DNA from: Cacajao melanocephalus
Taxonomy: Eukaryota > Chordata > Mammalia > Primates > Pitheciidae
Direction: 5' to 3'
DNA: 64,000 bases
NCBI GenBank assembly: GCA_963573385.1
Contig: CAUYLG010061842.1
Span: 1 to 64,000, forward strand
In this document: positions 17,336 to 32,010 of the stretch, piece by piece
Numbering within the stretch: the first letter of the stretch is position 1
Layout of the letters: each line of letters opens with the position of its first letter
Position numbers and translations under genes: made by a program
Notes under the pieces: generated by a model
Told to the model about the DNA's origin: nothing
Databases searched by the model: none
What the model saw: only the letters and a program-made list of their open reading frames with translations

Positions 17336-20198
17336 AGAACATGCTAAAGATATAAAATATCTACTTTCTAGAAAGAATAACACAGTTGAAAGATTTATTA
17401 GACCAGATTTCAAGATGTACAGTAATCAACACAGTCTGTCCTGAATGAGGAGAAACCTCATTATCAGCGGGCGGAACGCAGACTCCAGAGGTGGCTCTCA
17501 CAGCCACACGCCATCCATCTTCAAGAGTCCAAAGCCATTCCATAGTGGCGGGACGGCCTCTCCTACAAACGGAGCTGTAACAACGGAATGTCTGTATGGA
17601 ATGAATCAATCTCAACCCGCCCCCATACGTGAGCTGTTGCAGCGTGACCCTTCCTGTCCCGTACAACCTTCTGTTTCCCCTAGAGTTAGTAAGTGTTCTG
17701 CCTCATTTTTTAGAACTTGTTACTGTGCACAGGTACGCACAGAGACATCCGCTGCACCAGTTTACTGCAGACAAAGCCTGGAACCATCTCTCCATCAGTG
17801 AGGGGCCCATGGGACTGCCAGGCCACCACACGCTGGAATGAGGGTCTCCTGTTCAAAAGGCAGAGGCCGTCCTGCCCGCATTAGCAGGAAGTAAACCTTC
17901 TTAATGCAGGTACGTTGCAGAAAATGGCGAGGTTCAGAGCAGCATGGACTTGTGCGGAAAGAGCCTGGGCAGGGGAGAGACGCACAGGGTGCCACGCTGG
18001 TTCTCAGCAGCAGACCCGGCGCGTTGGCAGGAGCTGAGGGGTCAGGAGGGTGCAGCAGCAGCTCGAAGAGTCTCTGTGAGGTCGGACTCTGGCTGCAACA
18101 TGCACACCCTAATTCCAACGGAGACCTTCCCGGCGCTGGTACAGCTTAGCTCCGCACCGCCGGGCCTCCTCTGTGCTCTCCTGGGAAGAGCTGTCCAAGA
18201 CCCTAGACATCCCCCACCCAGCATGGCTGGCACGGGAGTGCGCGGCTCACGCCGCAGGGGTGGCCCAGAGCCCAGTGGAGCCCTCTCTCACCCCGGGTGC
18301 ACCCTGAGCTGTAGCCTGTGGGCCGCCTGGAAAAAGGATCAGGGAAGACATCCAAATGAGGTCTACGTGTGGCTCCAGCCCCGAAGGCGGTCCTCAAACA
18401 TCACACCCTTTCTTAGGGAGTGCAAGGTGTGGGCGCCTGGCCCACTGGGGAGGGCAGACCTGAGGCACGTGTGGGTTTTGCCACACGACCCGCGCATCTG
18501 CTCCTCCTGTCCTCTAGGTCTTCCATGGGGTAAATATGACACTCATAGGGGATAAGGGGCTCAAGGTCTGGACGTGGTGGTGCAGAGCAGAAGAGATTAG
18601 CCTTGACGGAAAGCAGTGACACTGAGCTAGTGCCCTGAGAGGTGATGATACACTGACGGCAGGGAAAGGCACCAGGCAGACTTCTGCATGCTGGGAAGAG
18701 GCTGCACAGGGGCCCCACTTCCCTGACCTGAGGGGAGCCCATGGTTGTCCCTGCACCAGCCACAGATGTGCCAGGAATCCACACGCGTACAATGTTCAAG
18801 GCATTGCTGGTCGTAACCCCCACAGATGTGTCAGTTCTTGGCTTCTATTTTGGAAGGCAGGGTGGTCCCAGGGGCTTCCAACTGGCCTTTTCTACTGCAA
18901 GAGGCTCACGTTCTAGGGTTAGGGTGCCCCCTCCCACCGGGGCCCGGCCGAGATGAACTTGGGCTGGAACCGCGGCAGCACCTCCTCCCATGCGCTCCGC
19001 CTTGAGCACCTCTGGCGTGTTCTGAGTCCTGGAGATTACCACCAGCGCAGAGCCAGCGCAGAGGGGTCTGGGTGTTTCCCCGTGCCTGGGCAGCAGCAAA
19101 GCCCTGTGCCAGTCCGACCATTCTATCCTCACCCAGGCCAGGATGCCTCCTGAGCTCCTCTCACCCACCTCCGGGGCTCCGCACCCCACCTCACCCCCTT
19201 TCTCCAGGACTGTCTTGTCCCAGCAGAAAGCAGGGTGCCCCTGTCCAGGTCACTCCCTTCAGACCTGGCTCCCTCATTGACAGTGCTGTTCCCAGGGCCC
19301 AGGTGAGGGGACCCCTCCCATTCCATCTGCTCACATGACATTTTGGGGATGCCTTGTTACCCCACAGCCTGGATCCCCCTGCAGCCTTACTCCCCTGGAA
19401 AGCACTTATCTTCTAACATACTAGATACTTACATGTTTAGTGCTGGTCTAGCCCCACCCTCAACTCGAAACACGTAAGGACAAAGCTTTGCATTTGCTTT
19501 CCACCTGACTCTATATCCAGTGCCGAGGAGACAGCAGGGGATCCTTCTGGAGCCTCTTGGGGGCACAGTTCCCACGCACTGTCTGTGATGACTGCACCCA
19601 GCAGCATGGAGGGGCCTTCGTGTGACAGCGCCCATGCGTCCACCCACCGCCAGCAAGCCAGCTCTAAGCGCCAGGCAAGGACAGACGGAGCTTGCTCGGG
19701 TCACCTGTCAGCACGCTCCAGCACTCAGCCAGTGGTGTTCAGATCTTAGCCGGTGGGAACCCGAGGGTCCCTGAGACCACAGCTGCTTTCATCATAGTCT
19801 GATGATCACCGGGTCTTCCCGGAGCTGATGTGTGCACTGCGTGGCGGGTTCTGCCCAGGAACACAGGCAGGCCCCAAGCCCTGGCGCAGCCCTGAGGCCT
19901 TCCCCACAGCTGCAGTGCAAAACCCGGTCACTTCCAATGTCCTTGTTGGAGCGAAAATGTCGCATGTGTGAGATCTTGACCCCCGAGTCCACGTCTCTTC
20001 AGCGCTCTGCCTGATCGATCAGAAGGCATGCCTGCGGAGCTTCTGCCCCAGGCCCACGTTGAGGAAATGCATTTGTGCCATCGGTCAAGCTGCCGTACGG
20101 AACACACGTACGGAACATGCTTTTCACTGGAAAAAAGGATGTGCAAAAACTCCGGTTGTTCAGCCTTGGGTGTCCTGGCAGACTTTTTTTTTTTTTTT
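17336..20198. other. no gene seen; intergenic
   Basis: Unique, moderately GC-rich sequence. No splice-linked coding frame, RNA gene or clear repeat was recognised. Confidence 0.55.
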
Positions 20199-21060
20199 TG
20201 AAAATGAACAAAGTGAGCCTGTCTCATTCAAAGAAAACAGCTGACAGCAAATAAAATTCAAGCTTTCATGCAAAAAATCAGGATTCTGAAAAACTTGTAT
20301 CCACTACCATGAGCTCACCACCTTTCCAACTTAAAGACTTTTCTGCTAAGATTGGTGATATCACCAAAAGCGATTTTAAAATACTGACTAAGGAACTGTC
20401 AGCATGTGGAAGATCCGCATAACTTGGTGAACAAACACCCGGTGTGTGAGGTCACAAAAGCATGGGTGGACGGAGTCCTGGAAGCACAAGACAGACCAAT
20501 GGATTCTCCTGAAACGAAGTGAAATCTCACTGATACGGTTTCAGATTCCACATCACAAGCAGCGTTTAAAAAAAACACCGCCTGTTCAGTGTTGGAAGAC
20601 GATCAAGGAAGAATATCCCCGTGATTTGCAAAGGTTGTTAACACGTTCCTTTTGTTTTCAAATGCAGATCTGGCTTAGGCTTAGATTCTCCATTTACCCC
20701 TATACTTCACGACCCAAACACCCCACAGTGCATGGACCCAGAGCTTGATGAGAGGCCAGTGGGTTTCTCTTAAGCCAGAGATTTACCACAATGTAAAACT
20801 ATGCCATGCTTCTCCCTAAAACTTTTTGTTTGGGAAAATATATTTTTCATTCAATTGTTATTTTTGTTAATATGTCATGAGTTTATTGCTATTTTGAAAT
20901 GAATACAGGTTTCCCAATGTCTCAGGTTTAATTTCTAATAAGGTATTCTAATGTGTACTACTATCGGCCATTAGAACTCACATAAGCGAAAGCTCTTTGG
21001 CACTTTTCATGGTTTTTAAGAGTGTTGAGGGGTCCCCAGGCCAGTTTGTGAAGGGCGGCC
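20199..21060 (+). mobile_element. decayed hAT-superfamily DNA transposon, transposase 3' half
   Basis: The plus strand matches, as I recall it, a widespread primate hAT (Charlie-like) element: CAAGCTTTCATG, CCACTACCATGAGC, GACAGACCAATGGATT, and the near-terminal GTTTTTAAGAGTGTTGAGGGGTCC. A frame at 20446-20748 keeps part of the C-terminal dimerisation domain (CWKTIKEEYPRDLQRLL, IWLRLRFS for the usual TYLCEAGFS). It is broken by substitutions and cannot be functional. Confidence 0.75.
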
Positions 21061-21299
21061 GCCAGGTGACGTGTCTGGGAGTGGCGCTGCCCAGGGGAGG
21101 AATCTGGGTTTCTTCAGCTCCAGGAGGGGATACCACATTGCTCCTGGCAGTGGCTGTTCCAATTCACACTCCGCCATGCAGGAGTTTCCATTTCCTGACG
21201 TTCTTCCTGGTCTCCGGTAGCCACGTGATCTCAGTCTGCGGTTCCCCCTCCCCAACTCCGAGGGAGGCTGATCGGTTGTTTCACACTCACTGGCCTTGG

Positions 21300-21640
21300 A
21301 CCTTTGGCCCTGTTCTTTTTTCGTATGAATTTAAACATCATCTTGTTCATTTCAAAACAAAACGAAACAGAAAGAAGTATAATTGAGAGTATGGTTGGAA
21401 TTACATTCACAAAATGACGACATGGTACTTTGGCACTCCCGGGAGTATGCTAAGCCTCTCTGGTGCTCAGGTACTCTTTCGATGTTTCAGTAAGACTGCA
21501 TCGTTTCCTTCAGCGCAGGTCCTCTTCCTTTCGGGGTAAATTCATTCCAACTCTGAATGGGATGTTTCTTCATTCTCATTTTTAACAAGTTTAGGGTGGT
21601 TTAAGGAGCTCCCGATCTTTCGTCTATTTAGCTTTCTGGG
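21300..21640 (-). mobile_element. possible old L1 fragment, antisense
   Basis: Resembles decayed antisense L1 ORF2 3' sequence (GTTGGAATTACATT, TTTCAGTAAGACT, GGTCCTCTTCCTTTCGGGGTAAATTCATTCC-like). The match is weak. Confidence 0.35.
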
Positions 21641-23040
21641 TATACAAAAACAAGATCTGAAAACAAAGGAAACTCTGCTTTCTTCCTCTCTTATCCTGCT
21701 TATTTTGTTTGTTTATCTCAATGCATTAGCATCAAAACAACATGGAACACTACAGCCGAAAAGCAAGCTCATCTGCCTGGCTCCTGGTTTGTGTTTTCAG
21801 TGCCAACATGCTGCTTTGCTGAATCTTCTCAAATATTTTGGCATTAGGTGATATCATCATTTTCTCTCCTTAATGGACCAACAACCAAGGAAGAAATCAG
21901 AAAGTTGTTGAGGACACGCTCTGCCGACGAAAGGCACTGACCCCAGGAGGTTCTGCGGCTGGGCTCTCCCAGCCTGAGGCGACGCTGCTGCAGCTGGAGG
22001 AGGATGGGCAGCGCCGACCCCTGCTGAGGTGGTGGAAAGGGCATGAATCAGCAACTCCAGTTAGAGAGGGTGAGAAACTACTTCTAACCCAAGCACGACA
22101 GCAACCTGCGGCGTGCTCTACCAGATGCCTGGCGGTTACCGAAGCACAGTGCGTCATGACTGCGACTCTAGAGAGGCTTCAAGGTGCAGAAGTCGCCACA
22201 TCATTGAGAACCTCCATCTGTTACCTCTTGTGGGAGCATCCAGCCTAACCACCTTCCTGCCAGGGCCGCGAGCACCCTTTGCTCTCGAGGGCTTGAGGAG
22301 GCTTGGAAACCCCACACTGGCCCCTGGGAGCTGCTAGCCAGCCGCAGTGGTCAGCAGCTGGGGCAGGTGCCTGTGTCATGGCTGCGTTCCCAGCATCCAG
22401 GGTGGCACAGGTGCCCCGTGGGAGCCCAGTGCATTTGTAAGCAAATGTTTTATTGGGTGGTGTCTTGCCTTTGAGGCAGGTGGGTACCTGAGCTGGAAAC
22501 CCATCTGAGCAAGCTCCCAAAACTCAGGTCTGCGTCACTAGATGTGTCCACATCCTCTGTCCTCCTGGGGCCACTTCCGCTTCTCAGCAGGCGCTGTGGC
22601 CGCCACACTGGCCTGCAACCTCTGTACACCTCTTCCTAACTGCAGGGTCAGCGGCGTCATCTGGCAGCTGGAACTGGCACCGCAGCACTGGCCACCGCTC
22701 ATCGAACCCTGGCACCGCTCTGCCTCTCGTCTCATAGCAGCATGGGCCAAGTCCTCAGCACACGGGCTCTGGGGAGATCGCTGAGGCGGGTGGAACACCC
22801 AGGACCCTGAGAGCACAGTGAATTCTGCTTGCCCAGCTCTCCGCTGGGCGCCACAGAACACGCTGGCCTCTCCTTCACACAGACAGGCCTGGGGCGTCCT
22901 CCGCACCACCATGGTCCACAGGCTGGTCCCACACCTAGTGGAGCCCAAGCTGCTCCTGTGCCTGGCTGACCTCAAGACCCCCGAGAGGGTTGGGTGAGCT
23001 GCTGTTGCCTCTCGTGGGATGACCACAGCACTGCCTGGTA
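21641..23040. other. no gene seen; possible far 3' UTR of MSANTD1
   Basis: No coding evidence. If the AATAAA at 22449-22454 is used, part of this stretch would be MSANTD1 3' UTR. Confidence 0.4.
22449..22454 (-). terminator. MSANTD1: candidate MSANTD1 polyadenylation signal AATAAA
   Basis: This is the first canonical AATAAA on the minus strand that I find downstream of the MSANTD1 stop, 2.3 kb away. If used, the 3' UTR would contain the 23041-23465 minisatellite. No transcript evidence is available here. Confidence 0.25.
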
Positions 23041-23465
23041 GGATGGCTGCCTCCACGCCTGCCTCCACGCCTGCCTCTGTGGCCTGCCTCCGTGGCCTGC
23101 CTCCACGCCTGCCTCTGTGGCCTGCCTCTGTGGCCTGCCTCCACGCCTGCCTCCGTGGCCTGCCTCCACGCCTGCCTCCATACCTGCCTCCTGCCTGTCT
23201 CCATGGCCTGCCTCCATGCCTGCCTCCGTGGCCTGCCTCCGTGGCCTGCCTCCACACCTGCCTCCGTGGCCTGCCTCCGTGGCCTGCCTCCGTGGCCTGC
23301 CTCCACACCTGCCTCCTGCCTGTCTCCATGGCCTGCCTCCATGCCTACCTCCAGCCTGTCTCCACGGCCTGCCTCCACACCTACCTCCTGCCTGTCTCCG
23401 TGGTCTGCCTCCACACCTGCCTCCACGCCTATCTCCATGCCTGTCTCCGTGGCCTGCTCACCCCG
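23041..23465. repeat. minisatellite, 12/13-bp units (GCCTGCCTCC core)
   Basis: About 425 bp of imperfect head-to-tail copies of GCCTGCCTCC followed by AC, ATG-, GT- or GTGG-type variable ends, giving mixed 12- and 13-bp periods. Long open frames on both strands here are a by-product of the repeat. It lies 1.3-1.8 kb downstream of the MSANTD1 stop. Confidence 0.9.
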
Positions 23466-24792
23466 TAGCCAGAGGGAGATTTCTGAACCCTGAGTCAAAC
23501 CATGCTGCCCACCTGCTGACCCACCTGCCACAGAACCTTTTGTGGGCAGCAACTTGCCTAATTCCGGGAGATGACTCACACACACCTGGCCCCAGCCTCC
23601 TGAGCAGCCAGGACAACCAAACGCCCAAGTCCCGGCGAACAAGGCTTATAGAGAATTCAGCTTCTGGAAATCTGGTGCTTCTGGAAAGAGTTTGCACCTG
23701 GTGGAAGGGCTGGCAGTGAGGTAAGCTTGTAACTATGGCCGCTCCACCACCCGCCTCTCCCCCATGGATGTCAGATCCAGAGCTGCAATAACACTCGCAT
23801 TAAGCTTGAAAAACACGAACGCTCCTCCCCACAGGCTGCTCGGCCCTCCGTGGCCTGGCTGCTGGTGACCGGCCTACTGCTGCACCTGGAGCTTGCTCCG
23901 GTGTCCTCTGCCTCTGGGCCTTTGCACTGGCGATTCCCTGTGTGGCTGCTGTTCCCAGCTCTATGTATGTCTGGCTCCGGGTCCTCAGACCAATCCCCTC
24001 CCTTTCAGCACTTATCACAACCTGCAACCATTTCTCTATTGACTGACTTGTCTCCCCCCATGGGGAAAGCCTAAGCTCCACGAGGCCAGCCTTTGTGCCA
24101 TCCACCACGTCTCCAGGGCCTAGAACATTCAACAGGGCCAGCATGCAAGCAGTTATGACTTTCATTGGTGTCATTGCTAAGGAGGACTGGAAACACCTGA
24201 TGTTCCAAACAGATGAATCAAAAGCCTTCCGGAAGTCCCCCTGGGGTTTCCATCAGGCGTCAGAGGCCACTTAAAGACAGAGGCAGAGGTCCCGGTGAAG
24301 GAGGACACGGGGTTCCCTTCGGGAGGGAGCTCACGCAGCTCCAGCCTGCCTTGGCATGTTTCCATCTGCTTTCATTTTTGGGATCCATCCATCGGGACAT
24401 CCTCACCAAGCCAGCAAAAGCAAACCATGCTTTCCAGGCAAGAATAAAAAAGTATACACTTCATATCAAAGCCATTTCAAGTGTCACTGACGGTAACAAC
24501 ACTGCAGAGTGGATCTCGGACGTCCTTCCTCGGGGTGAGCCCCAGAGGCCCTGGCCTGTGTCCATCATACTGAAGGGCATTCATACAGGAGACTGGAGCC
24601 TCACGGTCCCCAGGACCTGGAGGGTCCTCAAAACACCCCTCAGAAGGGACATCCTGCCAGAGGCCAGGTGGAAGGCGGTCCCCACTCACAGGGCAGCCCC
24701 CGTGTCCGCCTGGCCTGAGTGGCCCGGCCTGGGTGGCCCCATCAGCGCCACCAGCCGCCCGGCCCTGCCCGGCCCCGCCGCCGCCCGCCGGC
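23466..24792. other. downstream flank / likely 3' UTR of MSANTD1
   Basis: Follows the MSANTD1 stop codon on the minus strand. CpG-rich for the first ~70 bases, then ordinary sequence. No polyadenylation hexamer of the AATAAA or ATTAAA type was seen on the minus strand here. Confidence 0.45.
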
Positions 24793-25205
<413 letters not shown>

Positions 25206-25236
25206 ACCCCCTGTGACAGTAAGAAAGTAACAGGGG

Positions 25237-27375
<2,139 letters not shown>

Positions 27376-27505
27376 GAAAGGTACTGATTTATCCCCATTT
27401 TATAGGAGGGAGACTGAGGCCAGAGAAGTCAAGGAACTTTCCGTGCAGCTCAAAAGTGATGGAGCTGGGAGACAAACTCGGTCTGTCTGTAGACACTAAA
27501 GTCCT
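27376..27505 (+). mobile_element. MIR fragment
   Basis: TATCCCCATTTTATAGGAGG, GAGACTGAGGCCAGAGAAGTC, then GATGGAGCTGGGAGACAAAC: MIR core and 3' part. Confidence 0.65.
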
Positions 27506-27670
27506 CCCTGGTCCGAGGCTGCCTGTCCCTGAAGGCGCCGCACACGGCCACGGCCTCTGCAACCACCGTGGCTGCCGCCGCCGCCCTCGCCACTCCCAGC
27601 CCCTCTCTCTGGACGGTGGGGGCAGGCCGAGACACCCCAGGGCCGGGGAAGGACGAGCGAACACACACTA

Positions 27671-28117
<447 letters not shown>

Positions 28118-28439
28118 TTAGAAGGAAGCCAGGCTTCAGGATCCACACGGGCTGGGACGTGAAAAGGCAGCGCACGCCCCAGCCTTGCTAAGGTGACCTG
28201 TGAATGCTGGGACCTTGGGGCTGAGCCTGCCGCTCTCCTTTGCTTTTCTGTAGTTTCTAAACTCTCTGCAATGAGCAGTTACTGCTTTTTAAGTAAGTCA
28301 CTTTGAAAGGGAGAGTAATGAGGTCTGATTGTAATAATAAGGTATCATAAGATATAAAAATACAGCAATACTACTTTGTCTACAATGACTGTGCTGTCCG
28401 GGAGAGAACGCCTCAGGGGCCGAGAACCACAGGCATGAG

Positions 28440-28620
28440 AGCACAGGCTTCAGTGTCCACAGCTCTGAGTCAGCATCTTATCTCCACACTTCGCAGTGCG
28501 ACCTTGGGCAGGTTCATTCACCTCTCTGAGCCTCTGTTTTTATATCAATGATGTGGGGATGATCAAAGTGAGCCCCTCCCCCAAAGGCAGGGCAGATTTA
28601 ATAAAGCAAACAGCAGGCCG
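28440..28620 (-). mobile_element. MIR fragment
   Basis: AGAGCACAGGCTTCAGTGTC, then GCGACCTTGGGCAGGTTCATT and CTCTCTGAGCCTCTGTTTTT: antisense MIR. Confidence 0.7.
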
Positions 28621-29527
28621 GGCTTCTGTGCCACGGCTGGTTGAACCCACGGTCTGCGCAGGAGCCTGGATCCAGCACTGGAAACTGCAGCCTGCCCAGA
28701 GGCCCCGGGGCGGGCCTGATGGCCCCTTCCCACACTGCCTGACCCCTCATTACCCCTGGGGCTCCCCTGCATCCACCTCCTCCCACAGACAGGTCCTGCC
28801 CTCTGAGAGACTGGGGAAGTCCCCAGGCCTCCCCTGGGCCTTGGCTACCCTCTGGGAAGTCAAGGCAGGGAAGACAGGGCCCCAGGGTGGCCAGACAGCT
28901 CTGGCCAGGCCAGGGAAGAAGCTACAAGATGGGGGTGGGGCGGGGGGGGTCTCTGCCTCATCAGACCCAGTACCTCCTAAGGTCCAGAGCCCAGCCCCCA
29001 ACTCTGCCTTTGAGCGACAGATTGCCCCAAGGCCGGGCTCCAGACCTGCCCTGTGCGCCGAGTGGGCGTGCCCTCTCTCCTACTCTTGTTACCTGCCAGG
29101 TGTTGCCATTGGCCACTGGAAATACTAAGCTGGCTTCTGAATGAGATGCCCCCAGCAAACAGGCACCGCCAGCTGGTGAGCAGGGGCCGCTGCCCAGAGT
29201 GGCACGTGGCTGTGAGAGGACACCAGCCCAGAGCGCGTGAGGGCAGGTGCCGCATGCCCGTCCCCGGCCTCTGCGCCAGGCTTCTCTCTCTGCCCTACTC
29301 GTGCCAGCCCACTCTTTAGAGAAACAAGAAAGGCCTATTCTTAGCGTAGGAGGTCCCCAAACTGTACTCCGACAGCCACACTCCACAGAACCAGCCACCC
29401 TCTCAGACTTCTTCAGCCTGACAGCCTTACTATATAAAGAGCTCTTGTTAAAAAAAAAAAAAAAAAAAACAAATAAGAAAAGCCTCTGCTACAGGGAGGC
29501 TGGGGGTATAAAGGACAAAGAATGAGT

Positions 29528-29625
29528 CACCTGGGCACAACTTCCTCTGTTAAGGACTGTGTGGCCTTGGGCAAGTCCCTCTCATGCTCTGGGCCTCAGT
29601 TTCCCCCTAGGTGAACTAAGGCTGA
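29528..29625 (-). mobile_element. MIR fragment
   Basis: GTGTGGCCTTGGGCAAGTCC followed by TGGGCCTCAGTTTCCCCC: antisense MIR core. Confidence 0.65.
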
Positions 29626-30604
29626 GAGTGGCAGCTGTGAGGGGCTGCGGTGCGGAGGTGCATCATAAACCGTGACGTGCTGTGCCCCGGCACAGCCCTT
29701 GGCCCTCCCAGACTGCAGGGTCTGGAGTGGAGGCCCCCACTCTACTGTACCCTCGTCTCTCAGCCTCCAGGAGTGGAGACAGAAACCCTCCCCTGGGACT
29801 CTGAAGAGGCTTTCAGGATAAATAATGAATAACCTGGCCAGACACCAGCAGAGCCAGCCGGGGAGGCGGTGCCCGTGAATTCCTGAGTCAGAGGGGAGCC
29901 TGCTGGAACAGCCGCAGCCACCTCCCACAGCCCTCTGCGTCCCTTCCTCATCAGCTGCCTGAGTGGGGCCAGAAGGCTGCGGGGACAGTGGGGCCTTGGG
30001 GACAGTGGGGCCGCGGGCAGCTGCCTGTGCCCACCAAGACTCTGCAGACACCCAGGCTCACACCTCAGCCCTCACGTCGCATGGTGGCAGCTCAAACCCA
30101 ACATCAGTCATGCTCAGCACCCTAGGTCCCGGCTCTGGGGCCTGGCTGGGGGCCTGGGGTAGGGCCAGGCCCTGGACCCCTCCTTCAAGGCTCATAAAAA
30201 GTCAAATCAACACAACTGAAAGCGGAGACCCCACGGCCTGGTCCAGGGCCCTGCTGGGCCTTTTCCCCATTCCCTCCAGGGCTGGGGGCTGGGGCTCCCC
30301 CTTCTGCTGTGCTGGAGGCCGGCTCCTCACCTGCTGAGGGAGTGGGGGTGGCCTCTCCCATGAGCAGCTCAGGTGCTGCCAGTCTCCCTGCCCCGGGCTC
30401 ACCTGCTTGACCCGGAGGTGGAGCAGCTGAGTGAGGCGCCCCCAGGATAGGCCCTCCCACCCTGGACACTGGAGGCTCCCGGGCAGCCCCAGGCCCAGCC
30501 CTGCCAGGCCGCCCACAGGGCCATTCTCCCCCTGCAGCTCCAGCTCGTGCTGCCACCCTCACTCCAAGTAAGACCCTCCCCACACCCAAAACCATAACTC
30601 CACG

Positions 30605-30690
30605 CCTGTGACCTTCACCCCACACTCATGACCTTCACACCCTGCAAGACCCTCACACCTGTGACCCCGCCTGTGCCTGTGACCTTCACC
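30605..30690 (-). repeat. short imperfect tandem repeat with three TGACCTTCA sites
   Basis: TGACCTTCA occurs at 30609-30617, 30629-30637 and 30680-30688 inside an imperfect repeat of CTGTGACCTTCACCCC-like units in MSANTD1 intron 1. On the minus strand this is TGAAGGTCA, the extended half site recognised by ERR/NR5A-class nuclear receptors. Function is inference. Confidence 0.45.
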
Positions 30691-31420
30691 CCACCATAAT
30701 CCCCATCCGTGACCCTGTCCTAATGGGCTGGGGCCCCACGAACTTTAAAGTGCTGGATGTGTGGGACCACACCTGTCCCCTCCGACACACCAGTGTGTCC
30801 CCTCCGGCCTTCCCTGCAGGTTGCCGAGGCAGGAAGGGCCCACCTGGAATGTGGCGGGGGCAGAGGTGAGGCCAGGCTGGGAGCCCCACACTGGCCGTCC
30901 TGGGCCAGGGCAGGGCTCCACCTCTTTCTTTTCTGCACAGTAAGCCCTGCCCATGCGCTGGCCGGTCCTGCACCTCTGACGAATTCTGGAAATACCCCTC
31001 TCTGACCCTAGGGCCAGCCCCAGCGGGGCTCTTGGGCTCACGGCAGAGGCTCGGTGGATGCTCAGAGTCACAGAGCTTCCTCCTGACCTGCAGTCTCAGC
31101 TTCCCCAGTGGCACAGCAGGTCCCTGAAACCCCTGCTGAGCTTGGGGACTTGGTGGTGAGGAGGGCGCTGGCAGCCGCAGCCTCCCTACGGGGAAGGAGG
31201 GTGTGAGGTCAGTGGGCACCGCCGTGAATGGTGGTGCCTCCACGGGACAGTGCCCAGACCGCCCATACGTCCTGGGTGCCATCCTGGTCTCTGCCCAGCA
31301 CCAGCTCCAGCCCTGCGGGTTACCCCTCAGCTCTTTGACCAGCTTCCTGCCCTTGCTGGGCCTCAGTTTCCCCACATCCCCAATGGAAGGCCGCACACAG
31401 TTTCCGTGGGCCCTGTCTCA

Positions 31421-31957
<537 letters not shown>

Positions 31958-31974
31958 TTAAAAGCTTTTAAACG

Positions 31975-32010
31975 GGAAACGTCATTTTGATGTCACGTTT
32001 CCATAGCAAC
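31975..32010 (-). promoter_or_regulatory. RFX-type X-box and CRE-like inverted repeat upstream of MSANTD1
   Basis: GTTTCCATAGCAAC at 31997-32010 matches the X-box bound by RFX factors. It overlaps the right arm of a perfect inverted repeat, GGAAACGT at 31975-31982 and ACGTTTCC at 31995-32002, separated by 12 bases containing TGATGTCA-like and CGTCA half CRE sites. It lies about 120-135 bases upstream of the first MSANTD1 ATG, a plausible promoter position. Confidence 0.5.

Noticed and set aside
22538..23719. Frames of 200-260 codons with repeated EAGHGDRQ- or ACLHACLRG-like units
   Set aside because: Translation of the 12/13-bp minisatellite. No start context, splice signals or homology.
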